From: Bermanella marisrubri
GTDB taxonomy: Bacteria; Pseudomonadota; Gammaproteobacteria; Pseudomonadales; Oceanobacteraceae
DNA: 64,000 nt
Assembly: GCF_012295615.1 (NCBI RefSeq)
Contig: NZ_CP051183.1
Span: forward strand, 1,887,001 to 1,951,000
Reading direction: 5' to 3'
The notes beneath the pieces are model-generated. The model was not told where the DNA came from. It did not search any database and saw nothing but the letters and a program-made list of their open reading frames with translations. This document shows positions 30,031 through 38,795 of the stretch, one piece after another. Numbering within the stretch: the stretch's first letter is position 1; the number at the start of each line of letters is the position of its first letter. The position numbers and the translations under genes were made by a program.

Positions 30031-30294
30031 CTAAGTTTCTATGAAAACCCAAACGACCCCGAAGATAAACATCAAAATCCCAAACAAGAAGACTAAATTT
30101 TTGTAAAATCGAGACTTTATAGGGACTGAGTACTCAGCATACATTGCTTCTGATGAACTGAAATATTCAACCAATATATCTAAAGACACTAGCATAAATC
30201 CAAGTCCCCAGAGCCATTCATACTCATATATATTGGCTATAAAGTAGACCGCAAAAACTGCTGCAATGCTTTCTCAGTTAAATATCTTCTTCAT
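30031..30294 (-). pseudogene. Small membrane protein gene interrupted by an in-frame TGA
   Basis: From ATG 30294 the minus strand reads MKKIFN, then TGA at 30274-30276, then 80 more codons in the same frame to TAG at 30031-30033. The downstream part is a coherent small membrane protein: SIAAVFAVYFIANIYEYEW, LGFMLVSLDILVEYF, and a final span LVFLFGILMFIFGVVWVFIE. Either a nonsense mutation struck codon 7, or translation starts later (an ATT after GAGAAA, or ATG at codon 34). Like its neighbours it has no recognised family. Confidence 0.55.
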
Positions 30295-30604
30295 TAGTTA
30301 TAACGAGGCTGTAGAAAAACCAATTTTGAGACAGTGATTTCCTGCAGCCTATCACAAGTTCCTTTTGTTTCGGACATAAGCAGGCTTTGCCTGCGTGAGC
30401 ATTTATAGATTGATAAATCGCCGAAAAGGTAGAGTTTTTTAAAGCATAGGACTTTGAAGCGGCAAACTCCGGTCGGGATGCGCTTCGCGTTTTCGTTCTC
30501 CGTTGACATATAGTGAGGTGCAAGCGGTTTCTTGGCTCCCTCTAATCGAACCCTGATCAAGGGCTCTCACCCTTCCCTCATCTTGATTCTTGCTACCTTC
30601 AGAA
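30295..30604. other. Intergenic accessory sequence downstream of tRNA-Ser
   Basis: About 310 bases without a credible gene: the open frames here include translated tRNA or low-information sequence and have no ribosome sites. The stretch contains a short hairpin (GCAGGC around TTT then GCCTGC, about 30380-30394) and a matching pair AGGCTG / CAGCCT near 30305-30350. It may be remnant mobile DNA beside the tRNA, but no att duplication of the tRNA end was found by eye. Confidence 0.4.
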
Positions 30605-30640
30605 ACGAAAAAAGCCTGAACAATTTCTCGTTCAGGCTTT
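30605..30640 (-). terminator. Intrinsic terminator of tRNA-Ser
   Basis: On the minus strand an 11-bp stem (AAAGCCTGAAC / GTTCAGGCTTT) is followed by a run of T, just after the tRNA 3' end. Confidence 0.85.
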
Positions 30641-30651
30641 CTTTTTGTTAA

Positions 30652-30739
30652 TGGCGGTGAGGGAGGGATTCGAACCCTCGATACGTTGCCGTATACACAC
30701 TTTCCAGGCGTGCGCCTTCGACCACTCGGCCACCTCACC
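30652..30739 (-). tRNA. tRNA-Ser, anticodon GGA
   Basis: An 88-base class II tRNA including encoded CCA. The acceptor stem is GGTGAGG with CCTCACC, the discriminator is G, and the T-loop is GGTTCGAATCC. The anticodon loop reads CTGGAAA (GGA, reading UCC/UCU), and the long variable arm TGTATACGGCAACGTATC is typical of serine tRNAs. Its own promoter and terminator flank it. Confidence 0.95.
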
Positions 30740-30793
30740 AAAATCTCGGAATTTCAGTTTTACTTGCTGTTTCCTCAGCAATTGAGGCCGCGT

Positions 30794-30821
30794 ATTATAC
30801 CTAGGCAACTCAGGTGTGCAA
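30794..30821 (-). promoter_or_regulatory. Sigma-70-type promoter of tRNA-Ser
   Basis: On the minus strand TTGCAC is followed after 16 bases by a perfect TATAAT, with GCG just downstream resembling a stringent discriminator. The predicted start leaves a leader of roughly 48 bases before the tRNA. Confidence 0.7.
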
Positions 30822-30836
30822 CTAATTCGTTGATTT

Positions 30837-31394
30837 TTAAGGCTTAATCCATTGTTTTACGTATCCGTCCAGCTCCACTTCTGGTGCATGATTGGTAATC
30901 GTTGGAGTACCTATATATAAAAATCCAACGATTTCACCCTGCTCAGGAACATCAAAGGCTCGTTTTACTTTTTCTTCATAGGCACACTCTCCCGTGCGCC
31001 AAATAGAACTATATCCCAGCGAGCTGATGGCCACCTGCATGTTCTGTATGGCAGCTCCTACCGCTAAGATCTGCTCAGTGACGGGTATCTTGCTGTTTTC
31101 GTAAGGATGGCATGTAGCCACAATCATCAACGGCGCGCGCAGTGGCATATTGCGCGACTTTTCGACTTTGGCGTCACTCTCACCCCTCTCTTTGGCTATA
31201 TCAGCAAACAAGTGACCAAGTTCTGCCAATTGAGCACCTTGCACGATATGAAAACGCCATGGCTTTAGACGACCATGATCTGGGGCGCGCAAGCCACAAC
31301 GCAGTATCTGTTCGACTTCCTCGTCTGTGGGTGCTGGTGCATCTAATTTAGGAGAGGATGCACGCTTTTGAAGAAGCTCTATTACTGTATTCAC
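30837..31394 (-). CDS. Nitroreductase family protein, YdjA-like
   Basis: A 185-residue flavoprotein of the short nitroreductase family. It has the FMN-binding ELLQKRASSPKLDAP start, RAPDHGRLKPWRFHIV (about 34-49) and the C-terminal GFLYIGTPT segment. YdjA-type enzymes reduce nitro compounds or quinones with NAD(P)H; the physiological substrate is unknown. Single gene between tRNA-Ser and the divergent adenylate cyclase. Confidence 0.88.
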   Translation of the reverse strand: MNTVIELLQKRASSPKLDAPAPTDEEVEQILRCGLRAPDHGRLKPWRFHIVQGAQLAELGHLFADIAKERGESDAKVEKSRNMPLRAPLMIVATCHPYENSKIPVTEQILAVGAAIQNMQVAISSLGYSSIWRTGECAYEEKVKRAFDVPEQGEIVGFLYIGTPTITNHAPEVELDGYVKQWIKP

Positions 31395-31545
31395 ACTTCA
31401 CCTTTTCTATACTGTTATTGAGCTTTTAATTGAGCTGGGTCTATCAATGCGCCTTGCACTAGAGTCCAACTAAAGGTTAAATAGTCGACCTTTTATCATT
31501 TAACTGTTTGTTAATTGCAGTTGCAAAGAATTATCATTTAATTAC

Positions 31546-32928
31546 ATGCTAAATACTAGAACCGAGCCACACACTGCCCCGCTTTACGAGTTTTATTCTC
31601 GCAGTGTTGCTTTTATTGCTGCTGCTGCCACCATTATTTTTGGTCAAGATTATGGATTAACCAGCGATGCTTACCACTACGTATTAGTTATCTGCGCGGT
31701 TTACCCTTTCTTAACGTACTTTGCTGGTCGCGCTGTTCCCGAGAATTTCCAACCTTATCGCAGGCCAACCCTTTTGCTAACCGATAGCCTACTTACTGGC
31801 TGTTTCATTGCGTATTTGCATTTTGCTGTAATCCCTTCTGCGCTCTTTGCTATTTTGGTCAACACATCAGTGATTACACTAGGCAGTTTTTTCTTATGGG
31901 CAGGCAGTATTCTTACCATGACTGTCGGTGCTTATGTTGGTTACATCTTTTTCCAACAAGGCATTGTTTTGGATGTTCACCCAACTATTGAGATCGTCGC
32001 CATTGTCGGCACAGCCTGCCACTTAGCGGTGACTGCTTTTTATAGCGCCAAACAAAATGCTCAATTAGCGGTACTACACACCAAACTCACCCTTGAGCAA
32101 AAACGTCAACAAAACCTATCACACAAGGTTGCAAAGTATATTTCACCGCAAATTTGGGAATCCATTTTCTCGGGCAGCAAAGAAGTTAAACTGGAAACTC
32201 AACGTAAAAAATTAGTGGTGTTTTTCTCAGACATTAAGGGCTTTACAGCTCTTTCAGAGCAAATTGAATCTGAAGCCCTGACGGAATTACTCAACAATTA
32301 TTTAACTGAGATGACCAACATTGCGCTGAAATACGGCGGCACCATAGATAAGTATATTGGCGATAGCATCATGGTATTCTTTGGTGATCCCAAAACCCAA
32401 GGTGCGAAAAAAGATACACTTGCCTGTGTAGCCATGGCGATTGAAATGCGCAGGCACATGAAAGTATTGCGTCAGAAATGGCGCGCGCAGGGCGTTCAAA
32501 CTCCCCTTGAAATTCGCATGGGTATCAATACAGGGTATTGCACAGTCGGTAACTTTGGTACCGAAAGTCGCATGGATTACACCATCATCGGTAAAGAAGT
32601 AAACATGGCAAGCCGCTTAGAAAGCGCCGCTGAAGCAGGCGAAATTTTGTTATCACACGAATCCTATGCATTGGTGCAAGACAAAATTATTTGTCGAGAA
32701 AAAGGCAGCATTGCTGTTAAAGGTTTCTCGCGCCCAGTGCCTGTATTTGAGGTTGTTGATTTTCGCCATAACCTGGGTGGCAAGTCCTCATTCATTGAAC
32801 ACGACCTACCTGGTTTCTCCATGTACATGGATACCAATCGCATCAACAATTACGATCGCGAAAAAATTGCTAAGTCGTTGGAACAAGCCGCTGCACGCAT
32901 AAAAAGCCAAGCACGCATGAAGGGCTAA
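31546..32928 (+). CDS. cyaB: Membrane adenylate cyclase, MASE2 plus class III catalytic domain (CyaB-like)
   Basis: A 460-residue protein, the length of Pseudomonas CyaB. Residues about 20-185 hold roughly six membrane spans of MASE2 type. The class III domain (about 222-400) has metal Asp in FFSDIKGFT and GDSIMVFFGDP. The adenine-selecting pair is Lys in DIKGFT and Asp in SRMDYTIIG, and the transition-state Asn/Arg are in VNMASRLE. These residues indicate ATP as substrate, giving cAMP. The next two genes follow closely on the same strand, suggesting a signalling operon. Confidence 0.88.
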   Translation: MLNTRTEPHTAPLYEFYSRSVAFIAAAATIIFGQDYGLTSDAYHYVLVICAVYPFLTYFAGRAVPENFQPYRRPTLLLTDSLLTGCFIAYLHFAVIPSALFAILVNTSVITLGSFFLWAGSILTMTVGAYVGYIFFQQGIVLDVHPTIEIVAIVGTACHLAVTAFYSAKQNAQLAVLHTKLTLEQKRQQNLSHKVAKYISPQIWESIFSGSKEVKLETQRKKLVVFFSDIKGFTALSEQIESEALTELLNNYLTEMTNIALKYGGTIDKYIGDSIMVFFGDPKTQGAKKDTLACVAMAIEMRRHMKVLRQKWRAQGVQTPLEIRMGINTGYCTVGNFGTESRMDYTIIGKEVNMASRLESAAEAGEILLSHESYALVQDKIICREKGSIAVKGFSRPVPVFEVVDFRHNLGGKSSFIEHDLPGFSMYMDTNRINNYDREKIAKSLEQAAARIKSQARMKG

Positions 32929-32933
32929 ATACC

Positions 32934-33533
32934 ATGACGCGCCGAACCCTTGCTTTTATTTTCATGGGCTTATTGGCAGTTTGGCTCGTAATTCTGTTTG
33001 TAGGTATTGCGTATTTTCAGAATCAATACGTGGTTCCGTTTAGCCACAAGGCCGAACAATTCTTAAATGCCAGTAAAACCGAACAATGGTTTCAGCGACT
33101 TAACAACACCCTTCCGAAGAAAAACACTCCGTTGCGTCTGATCCAGCTCTGGCAACCCGGTTGCTTATGCAATCGTTTTGCGCGCCCTCATGCGCTAGAC
33201 ACCCTAAGCCTTGCGGCAGAGAAAGGCATTGAGCACATCACCTTAATACCTGCCAGCCAAGCATCAGCAAGAGAGGCATTACAAACCCTAAATCCAGGTA
33301 CACGAATCCTCGTTGCCGGCAATGATCAAATCAATGCTTGGCCAAATAGCCCTTCTGTTATGTTACAAGGCTCGATGGGACAACTTTTGTACTTTGGCCC
33401 ACTGGGCTTTGGTGCATTTTGTGGCCAACCAGGCACCTCGGCCCTGACTAGCCAGATTAAAGCCGTAGAAAACGGCGCTCAACGCCCCTTTTTCAATGTG
33501 ATAGGCCAGGGGTGCTTCTGTAGCTTTGATTGA
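32934..33533 (+). CDS. Membrane-anchored thioredoxin-like protein (DUF6436-type)
   Basis: A 199-residue protein with an N-terminal membrane helix (about 5-28) and a periplasmic domain with thioredoxin-like features: LRLIQLWQPGCLCNRFARPH (about 67-86) places a CxC where thioredoxins have CxxC. A second pair, GQGCFC, is at the C terminus. Function unknown; possibly a disulfide sensor. It starts five bases after the cyclase stop. The DUF assignment is from memory of the pattern. Confidence 0.65.
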   Translation: MTRRTLAFIFMGLLAVWLVILFVGIAYFQNQYVVPFSHKAEQFLNASKTEQWFQRLNNTLPKKNTPLRLIQLWQPGCLCNRFARPHALDTLSLAAEKGIEHITLIPASQASAREALQTLNPGTRILVAGNDQINAWPNSPSVMLQGSMGQLLYFGPLGFGAFCGQPGTSALTSQIKAVENGAQRPFFNVIGQGCFCSFD

Positions 33534-33600
33534 CCATGTGTAATCCATAGAAAGTGCTAGGCTTATAGGTACGCCTGCTAAACACCATGAGCCTTTCGCG

Positions 33601-35832
33601 ATGGATAAGCACAATTACCAAACCTTAGCCCATATCGGCCGCGCGCTCATGTCCGAGCGAGACACCAACAAATTATGCGATCTCATACTAGACGAAGCTC
33701 AAAAGCTGACTCAAGCCGATGGTGGCACGCTTTACCTCATTGATGAACAGCCACCTAAGCACTTGAATTTCGCCATAGTTCATACCGAAACTCTAAATAT
33801 TCGCTTGCAAGCATCGACTGGCGCAAGCGTTTTCGATCCGTTACCTCTGTACGAAACCAACGGTAAAAAAAACCATCATCACGTGGCCACCCATACAGCA
33901 CATTTAAAAACACTGATCAACATCGAAGATGCCTACCATTGCGAAGATTTCGACTTTTCGGGAGCCAAGGCATTTGATGAAGATAACAATTATCGCACTC
34001 AATCCATTCTGGCGGTCCCCCTACTAAACGAGATGAATCAATTAGTCGGCGTATTACAACTGGTCAATGCTCGAGATGAGGATGGTGAGATCATTGCCTT
34101 TGACAAGGATTTAGAACCCATCATTGCAGCACTGTCCAGTTACGCAGCAACCGCCATTGAAAACCGCACCATCAGCGATAGCCAAAGAGCATTATTAATT
34201 GAACTCGCAGCCACCACCAATACAGAAGAAATTATTGAGCGTATCTTAGATGAGTCCATTCATCTAACAAACGCCGAAGGCGGCACACTTTATTTAGTCA
34301 GCGCCCTTGAAGACCAAGACTCGACACTTAGGTTTGAAATCATAAAAAACAATAAGTTAGATATTTATATGGGCGGTCAGCACGGAGTCGACATTCCCTT
34401 CCCTGACATCCCGATTGTTTCAAGCGATGGTCAAGCCAATCAAAAAAACGTGGCCGCTTACTGCGCTAATAGCCTATCGATCATTAATATCGAAGATGTT
34501 TATACCAGTGAAGATTTTGATTTTACCGGCGCAAAAACATTTGACGAACAGACTGGTTATCGCACCCAAAGCGTCTTGACCTTTCCGTTACTAAATCACC
34601 GCGCGGAAGTCATTGGTGTTTTGCAATTAATCAATGCCAGAGACACACAAAGCGACAACGTTATCGCCTTTCATCAAAGATTTATTCCGCTCTTACGAGG
34701 CCTTGCCCTCTATGCCGCTATCGCTCTTAATAACCAAATATTGGTACAGGATTTAAAGGACTTATTAGATGCCTTTGTTAAAACCATTGCCAAAGCGATT
34801 GATGCAAAAAGCCCTCATACTTCGGGACATTGCCAACGCGTACCCTTGTTAATGGAACTCATCGCAAAAGCGGCTTGCAAAGACGACACTGTATTCAAGG
34901 ACTTTGAACTCAGCGAAGAAGAGTGGTACGAACTACGCGTTAGCGCCTGGATGCATGACTGCGGTAAACTAGCAACGCCAGACAGCGTATTAGAAAAATC
35001 AACCAAGTTACATCGCATGCGTGACGGCATAGAAACTATTGAAGCACGCTTTGCATCGCTAAAACATCATAGCAAGATTCAGTTTCTAGAAGACTGTCTG
35101 GCTCATCCTGAATTAAAACAACAACGTACCGAAGAATTTGATGCCTACATCAAGTTGCTTGACGATGATCTTGAATTCATAAAAACCAGCAATAAGGGCG
35201 GCGAATTCATGAGCAAAGAAAGCAAAGAACGCATTGAAAACATTGCACACTATCAATGGCCTGATGCCTATGGGGAATGGCACCCAATGCTAAGCCAAGA
35301 TGAGGTTTACAACCTATGCATTGAACGCGGCACACTATCTCAAGAGGAACGCCAGATTATTAATGATCACATGAAAGTGACTATTGATATGTTAGAAGGC
35401 CTACCATTCCCCAAACAATTACAGCGCGTGCCTGAATACGCTGGCGGTCATCATGAGAAAATGAATGGCTCCGGCTTCCCCAGAGGACTGACTCGACAGC
35501 AAATGTCTGTACCCGCCAGAATGATGGCCGTGGCAGATGTATTTGAAGCACTGACCGCAAAAGATCGACCGTATAAAGATCCCATGAAGATCAGCACATC
35601 TCTAAATATTTTGCGAAAGATGGTGGAAGACGAACACATTGATCCTGATATTTATCAGCTTTTTGTGCGCTCACGAGTATGGGAAAAATATGCGAAACGA
35701 ATACTCATGCCCGAGCAACTGGATGTCGATGACATCAATAATTACCTGTTGTCCGAGCAAGAATTAATAGAGATCAACAGCAAGCTGAACCGTCACTCCC
35801 CTGAGCACTTGTTGAATCAGCAAACGGGATAG
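33601..35832 (+). CDS. Double-GAF HD-GYP-type phosphodiesterase with altered GYP motif
   Basis: A 743-residue protein: GAF domains at about 10-190 and 205-380, each with the repeated N-I-EDxYxxEDFDFxGAKxFDE block, then a long HD domain (about 385-710). Metal-binding motifs HTSGHCQRV, WMHDCGK, NDHMK, and GGHHEK are intact, as is VADVFEALTAKDRPY. The GYP segment reads HHEKMNGSGFP, so Asn replaces Asp and Phe replaces Tyr. It may degrade c-di-GMP or another cyclic nucleotide; the second GAF could sense cAMP made by the upstream cyclase (inference). Its last 59 bases overlap the convergent arsM end. Confidence 0.85.
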   Translation: MDKHNYQTLAHIGRALMSERDTNKLCDLILDEAQKLTQADGGTLYLIDEQPPKHLNFAIVHTETLNIRLQASTGASVFDPLPLYETNGKKNHHHVATHTAHLKTLINIEDAYHCEDFDFSGAKAFDEDNNYRTQSILAVPLLNEMNQLVGVLQLVNARDEDGEIIAFDKDLEPIIAALSSYAATAIENRTISDSQRALLIELAATTNTEEIIERILDESIHLTNAEGGTLYLVSALEDQDSTLRFEIIKNNKLDIYMGGQHGVDIPFPDIPIVSSDGQANQKNVAAYCANSLSIINIEDVYTSEDFDFTGAKTFDEQTGYRTQSVLTFPLLNHRAEVIGVLQLINARDTQSDNVIAFHQRFIPLLRGLALYAAIALNNQILVQDLKDLLDAFVKTIAKAIDAKSPHTSGHCQRVPLLMELIAKAACKDDTVFKDFELSEEEWYELRVSAWMHDCGKLATPDSVLEKSTKLHRMRDGIETIEARFASLKHHSKIQFLEDCLAHPELKQQRTEEFDAYIKLLDDDLEFIKTSNKGGEFMSKESKERIENIAHYQWPDAYGEWHPMLSQDEVYNLCIERGTLSQEERQIINDHMKVTIDMLEGLPFPKQLQRVPEYAGGHHEKMNGSGFPRGLTRQQMSVPARMMAVADVFEALTAKDRPYKDPMKISTSLNILRKMVEDEHIDPDIYQLFVRSRVWEKYAKRILMPEQLDVDDINNYLLSEQELIEINSKLNRHSPEHLLNQQTG

Positions 35833-36826
35833 GCGTACCGCAATCGGGATAAATCCCGTAATGGTTACTCCAATCACCAAAAAACTCAAAGTGTTCCTTA
35901 AAGCGGGTATCATTTAGCATCCGATAAGTATTTCCGCACACTGGAAACATCCGGCCGGTTTCAATCTTGTGATGACCATCCAGTTCAAAAAAGAAAGGCT
36001 GATGCTCTATAGTTCCCTTGTAACGCACTGCTTGACCATAGTCTTCACACGCGGTTTCTAGCCCATCAATTTTGAAAAGGCGATATGTCGCACTATAGAA
36101 ATTCATGTGACCAATTTTTGCTTCAACATCTTTGTTTTCGATGGTCAAAGGTCGATCTTTTACCAAGCGAGGATCAGTGAACCCCGCTTGTTTGGAGAAC
36201 TCTAAAAAGTCACGCCAATACAAAGCACCGCTTAAGCACTCGCCATACAACACAGGATCATCAACTAGGTTCTGTGGAATTCGCCGATCACAATAGACGT
36301 CTGAAAAATACATCTCACCACCTTGTTTTAATAAGCGATGAGCCTGTTTTAAAACATGAGGTTTGTCTTGGACTAAGTTAATCACGCAATTGGATACAAT
36401 CAGATCAAAATATCCATCGTCAAACGGGAGGTCTTCTAAATGGTCAATATCCCCCTCTACAAACTGCACATTACTTGTTTTGTATCCAAATACATCTGCA
36501 TGGTAGTCTTGATATTCGCGAGCAACTTCTAACTGTTCGGGCGTCATATCTAAACCCACAACTTTCCCGGTTTCCCCAACCATAGCCGATAGTGCATACA
36601 CATCCCGACCTGCACCACAACCCAAATCCAACACCTTTAAACCGTGCATTTGCTCGGGCACGACCAAACCACAGCCGTAATAGCGCTTCATAACTTCATC
36701 ATGGACCTTGGAAAGAATCGGCTTTAAAAACTCAGGCATACCTTCGTCAGTGCAACAGGCATTAGTTTTTAAATCATCACTGCTCTGCAATACGTTACCG
36801 TAATAGTCTTTAACGGATTCTCTCAT
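35774..36826 (-). CDS. arsM: ArsM-like methyltransferase
   Basis: A 350-residue SAM-dependent methyltransferase. The SAM site is VLDLGCGAGRDVYALS (about 66-81). Arsenite-type Cys positions are present: CC at 24-25, Cys52 in YYGCGL, and Cys in SNCVINL and GECLSGALYW, plus a C-terminal CC. The fold and length match bacterial arsenite methyltransferases. However, no arsR or arsC lies nearby, and the gene is coupled to tgpA: its ATG overlaps the tgpA stop region by 17 bases, with AGGAG inside tgpA. The substrate could be arsenite or another soft metalloid. Confidence 0.8.
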   Translation of the reverse strand: MRESVKDYYGNVLQSSDDLKTNACCTDEGMPEFLKPILSKVHDEVMKRYYGCGLVVPEQMHGLKVLDLGCGAGRDVYALSAMVGETGKVVGLDMTPEQLEVAREYQDYHADVFGYKTSNVQFVEGDIDHLEDLPFDDGYFDLIVSNCVINLVQDKPHVLKQAHRLLKQGGEMYFSDVYCDRRIPQNLVDDPVLYGECLSGALYWRDFLEFSKQAGFTDPRLVKDRPLTIENKDVEAKIGHMNFYSATYRLFKIDGLETACEDYGQAVRYKGTIEHQPFFFELDGHHKIETGRMFPVCGNTYRMLNDTRFKEHFEFFGDWSNHYGIYPDCGTPIPFADSTSAQGSDGSACC

Positions 36827-38795
36827 GCCTTAACTCCTGTTTAATTCTTTTTAATCGACTCATACCCAACTGGTAATCTCGACGATCGAGATTACCCATA
36901 GACGACCCATACAGCTTGTCCTCTATCCAGTGATTAAAATACTCAATGCTTTTTCGATGGGTGGGATGCAATTGCATCAAAGACTTACTAATGTGCGCAA
37001 AGCTCTTCCCCGTCAAGTCATCACTAGAATATGAGTCGCTACTACCTAATAAAATCTTACAATACTGTTGCCATAACTTTTGATGATAGCTTTTCTTAGC
37101 TGGACGCTGATCCCACAGCAAATAAGCTATCGGAACAGCAAGTAAAGCAAGCATGGTAAGGACAATCCATAACACCGAGGACCAATCTGAACCCCATATT
37201 TCTTCCAACAAAGCCCTTTGCTGTTCGCCTTTGTAGTTAAGCATCCAATCATTCCAAAAATAATCGAAGACTTGCAACTGCTGATACATGGCCAGCATCC
37301 ACGCATTGGTCTTACGAATACCGGTATACTCATCTTTAACGGCATCTTCTAAACCACGCTCTACCCGGTCTGGATTAATCCATCCAGTGGGGTCAATACG
37401 CATCCACCCTTTGTCTTTTAAATGCACCTCCACCCAAGCATGAGCATCGCGCTGATAAATCGTGTAATAGTTCCCAGCTTGGTTAAACTCACCTCCATGA
37501 TAGCCAGCCACCACTCTTGCGGGTATACCTAGCGATCTAAACATAAATGTCACCGCACCAGCGTAATGACCACAAAAACCAGCTCTAGACTCAAACAAAA
37601 AGCGATCAATCGTATTTTGACCTTCAATTAAAGGCGGATTTAAGGTGTAGCGATATTCTTGCTGAAAGAAAAAGGTCTGCAGTGATCTGACAGCATCCGC
37701 TATAGGCGCTTGTTTTGATATATCAAGAGAGTCAACAAATGCTCTTGTCCGCGGGTTTTCACCCTTTGGTAGCTGTAAATAACTACTGCGCTCTCGATAG
37801 CTCAATGTGCGCTGATCAATGAAAGAGCCCCCACTGCTTTTTACCTCATAAATACGCTTGCTGATCAAAGGAACCCTATTTTTAAGCGTACCATCCGATT
37901 TAACTCCTACATTCTCACTACTGGATACACTATTTGCCAAGGCAAACAACCATTGCTTCTCATGAGGCTCTAACATTATTTGATATTGATATTGCGGATC
38001 ACGCAAGGATGCCGGCCTGATATTGTCGGGGCGATGCTGTTGCGACCATTCTTCTCCATCAAAGAAATCAAGAATCAAACCGCGCCAATATCGATCACCC
38101 ATAGCGGGCGCATCTGCCTCAAAGGTTGCCCGAAACGCCACATCATTATTTTTACCTAGGCTAGAGAAACGTCCTGGAGACATGGTATCCGACAAGCCCA
38201 CTTGACCTGCCTGCGTAGGAATCTTAAGCGTCCAAAGCGGGGCCAAACGAGGCATGACAATAAAAAGAAAAATAGCCAAAGGTAAGGACTTAGCAAGCAG
38301 TGACAAAGCGACTTTAAACGAGCTAAATGGAGAAACCTGAGAATCTTGATGCAACCGGATCTGCGCTCCGATGTTGAGCACCAAACCAACGAGAACAATC
38401 CCGTACATCAATGGCGTTTGATCAAAAAGAAACGCCATACCTAGCAACATGTAACTCAAAAAAATAAGAATATAAGCATCACGATTTGAAAACGTCTCCA
38501 ATGGTTTCAATATCATGCCACTCATGAGCAATACGGTTGTACTCTCGATACTGGGGGATAACCCAAACTCTTGAAATACACCATAGAGCCCTGCCGTTAC
38601 TAAACAGCCTTTATATATCCAATGAGCTTGAGGAAATTTCCCCGTAAAAATTAAATAACGCCATACTATTACGAATGCAGCCAGACTGATCACCCACCAC
38701 GGCATTTGCGAATAATGCACCAATATTGAATAAGCAAGACTAATAAAGACAACGCTTAAGCCACCTTGACTCACCGCTTTAGATGTCGCCATCAT
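36810..38795 (-). CDS. tgpA: Transglutaminase-domain membrane protein TgpA (DUF3488)
   Basis: A 661-residue inner-membrane protein: about six N-terminal spans (DUF3488), then a periplasmic transglutaminase domain with catalytic Cys in ESRAGFCGHYAGAVTFMFRS (about 408) and His in RDAHAWVEV (about 454). The Asp is in IDPTGW. A final membrane span and a cytoplasmic DUF4129-like tail follow. It is homologous to Pseudomonas TgpA (PA2873), which matters for growth there; the protein targets are unknown. Starts in ATGA overlap with the DUF58 gene. Confidence 0.9.
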   Translation of the reverse strand: MMATSKAVSQGGLSVVFISLAYSILVHYSQMPWWVISLAAFVIVWRYLIFTGKFPQAHWIYKGCLVTAGLYGVFQEFGLSPSIESTTVLLMSGMILKPLETFSNRDAYILIFLSYMLLGMAFLFDQTPLMYGIVLVGLVLNIGAQIRLHQDSQVSPFSSFKVALSLLAKSLPLAIFLFIVMPRLAPLWTLKIPTQAGQVGLSDTMSPGRFSSLGKNNDVAFRATFEADAPAMGDRYWRGLILDFFDGEEWSQQHRPDNIRPASLRDPQYQYQIMLEPHEKQWLFALANSVSSSENVGVKSDGTLKNRVPLISKRIYEVKSSGGSFIDQRTLSYRERSSYLQLPKGENPRTRAFVDSLDISKQAPIADAVRSLQTFFFQQEYRYTLNPPLIEGQNTIDRFLFESRAGFCGHYAGAVTFMFRSLGIPARVVAGYHGGEFNQAGNYYTIYQRDAHAWVEVHLKDKGWMRIDPTGWINPDRVERGLEDAVKDEYTGIRKTNAWMLAMYQQLQVFDYFWNDWMLNYKGEQQRALLEEIWGSDWSSVLWIVLTMLALLAVPIAYLLWDQRPAKKSYHQKLWQQYCKILLGSSDSYSSDDLTGKSFAHISKSLMQLHPTHRKSIEYFNHWIEDKLYGSSMGNLDRRDYQLGMSRLKRIKQELRHERIR

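Noticed and set aside
28984-30350. Integron-like cassette array with attC sites between small genes
   Set aside because: One gap (about 29950-30025) has TTATAAC and GTTGTAT ends on the minus strand, but the inner boxes are not complementary, the other gaps do not match, and there is no integrase.
30439-30741. Open frame across tRNA-Ser
   Set aside because: It translates the tRNA itself and its terminator; typical artefact.
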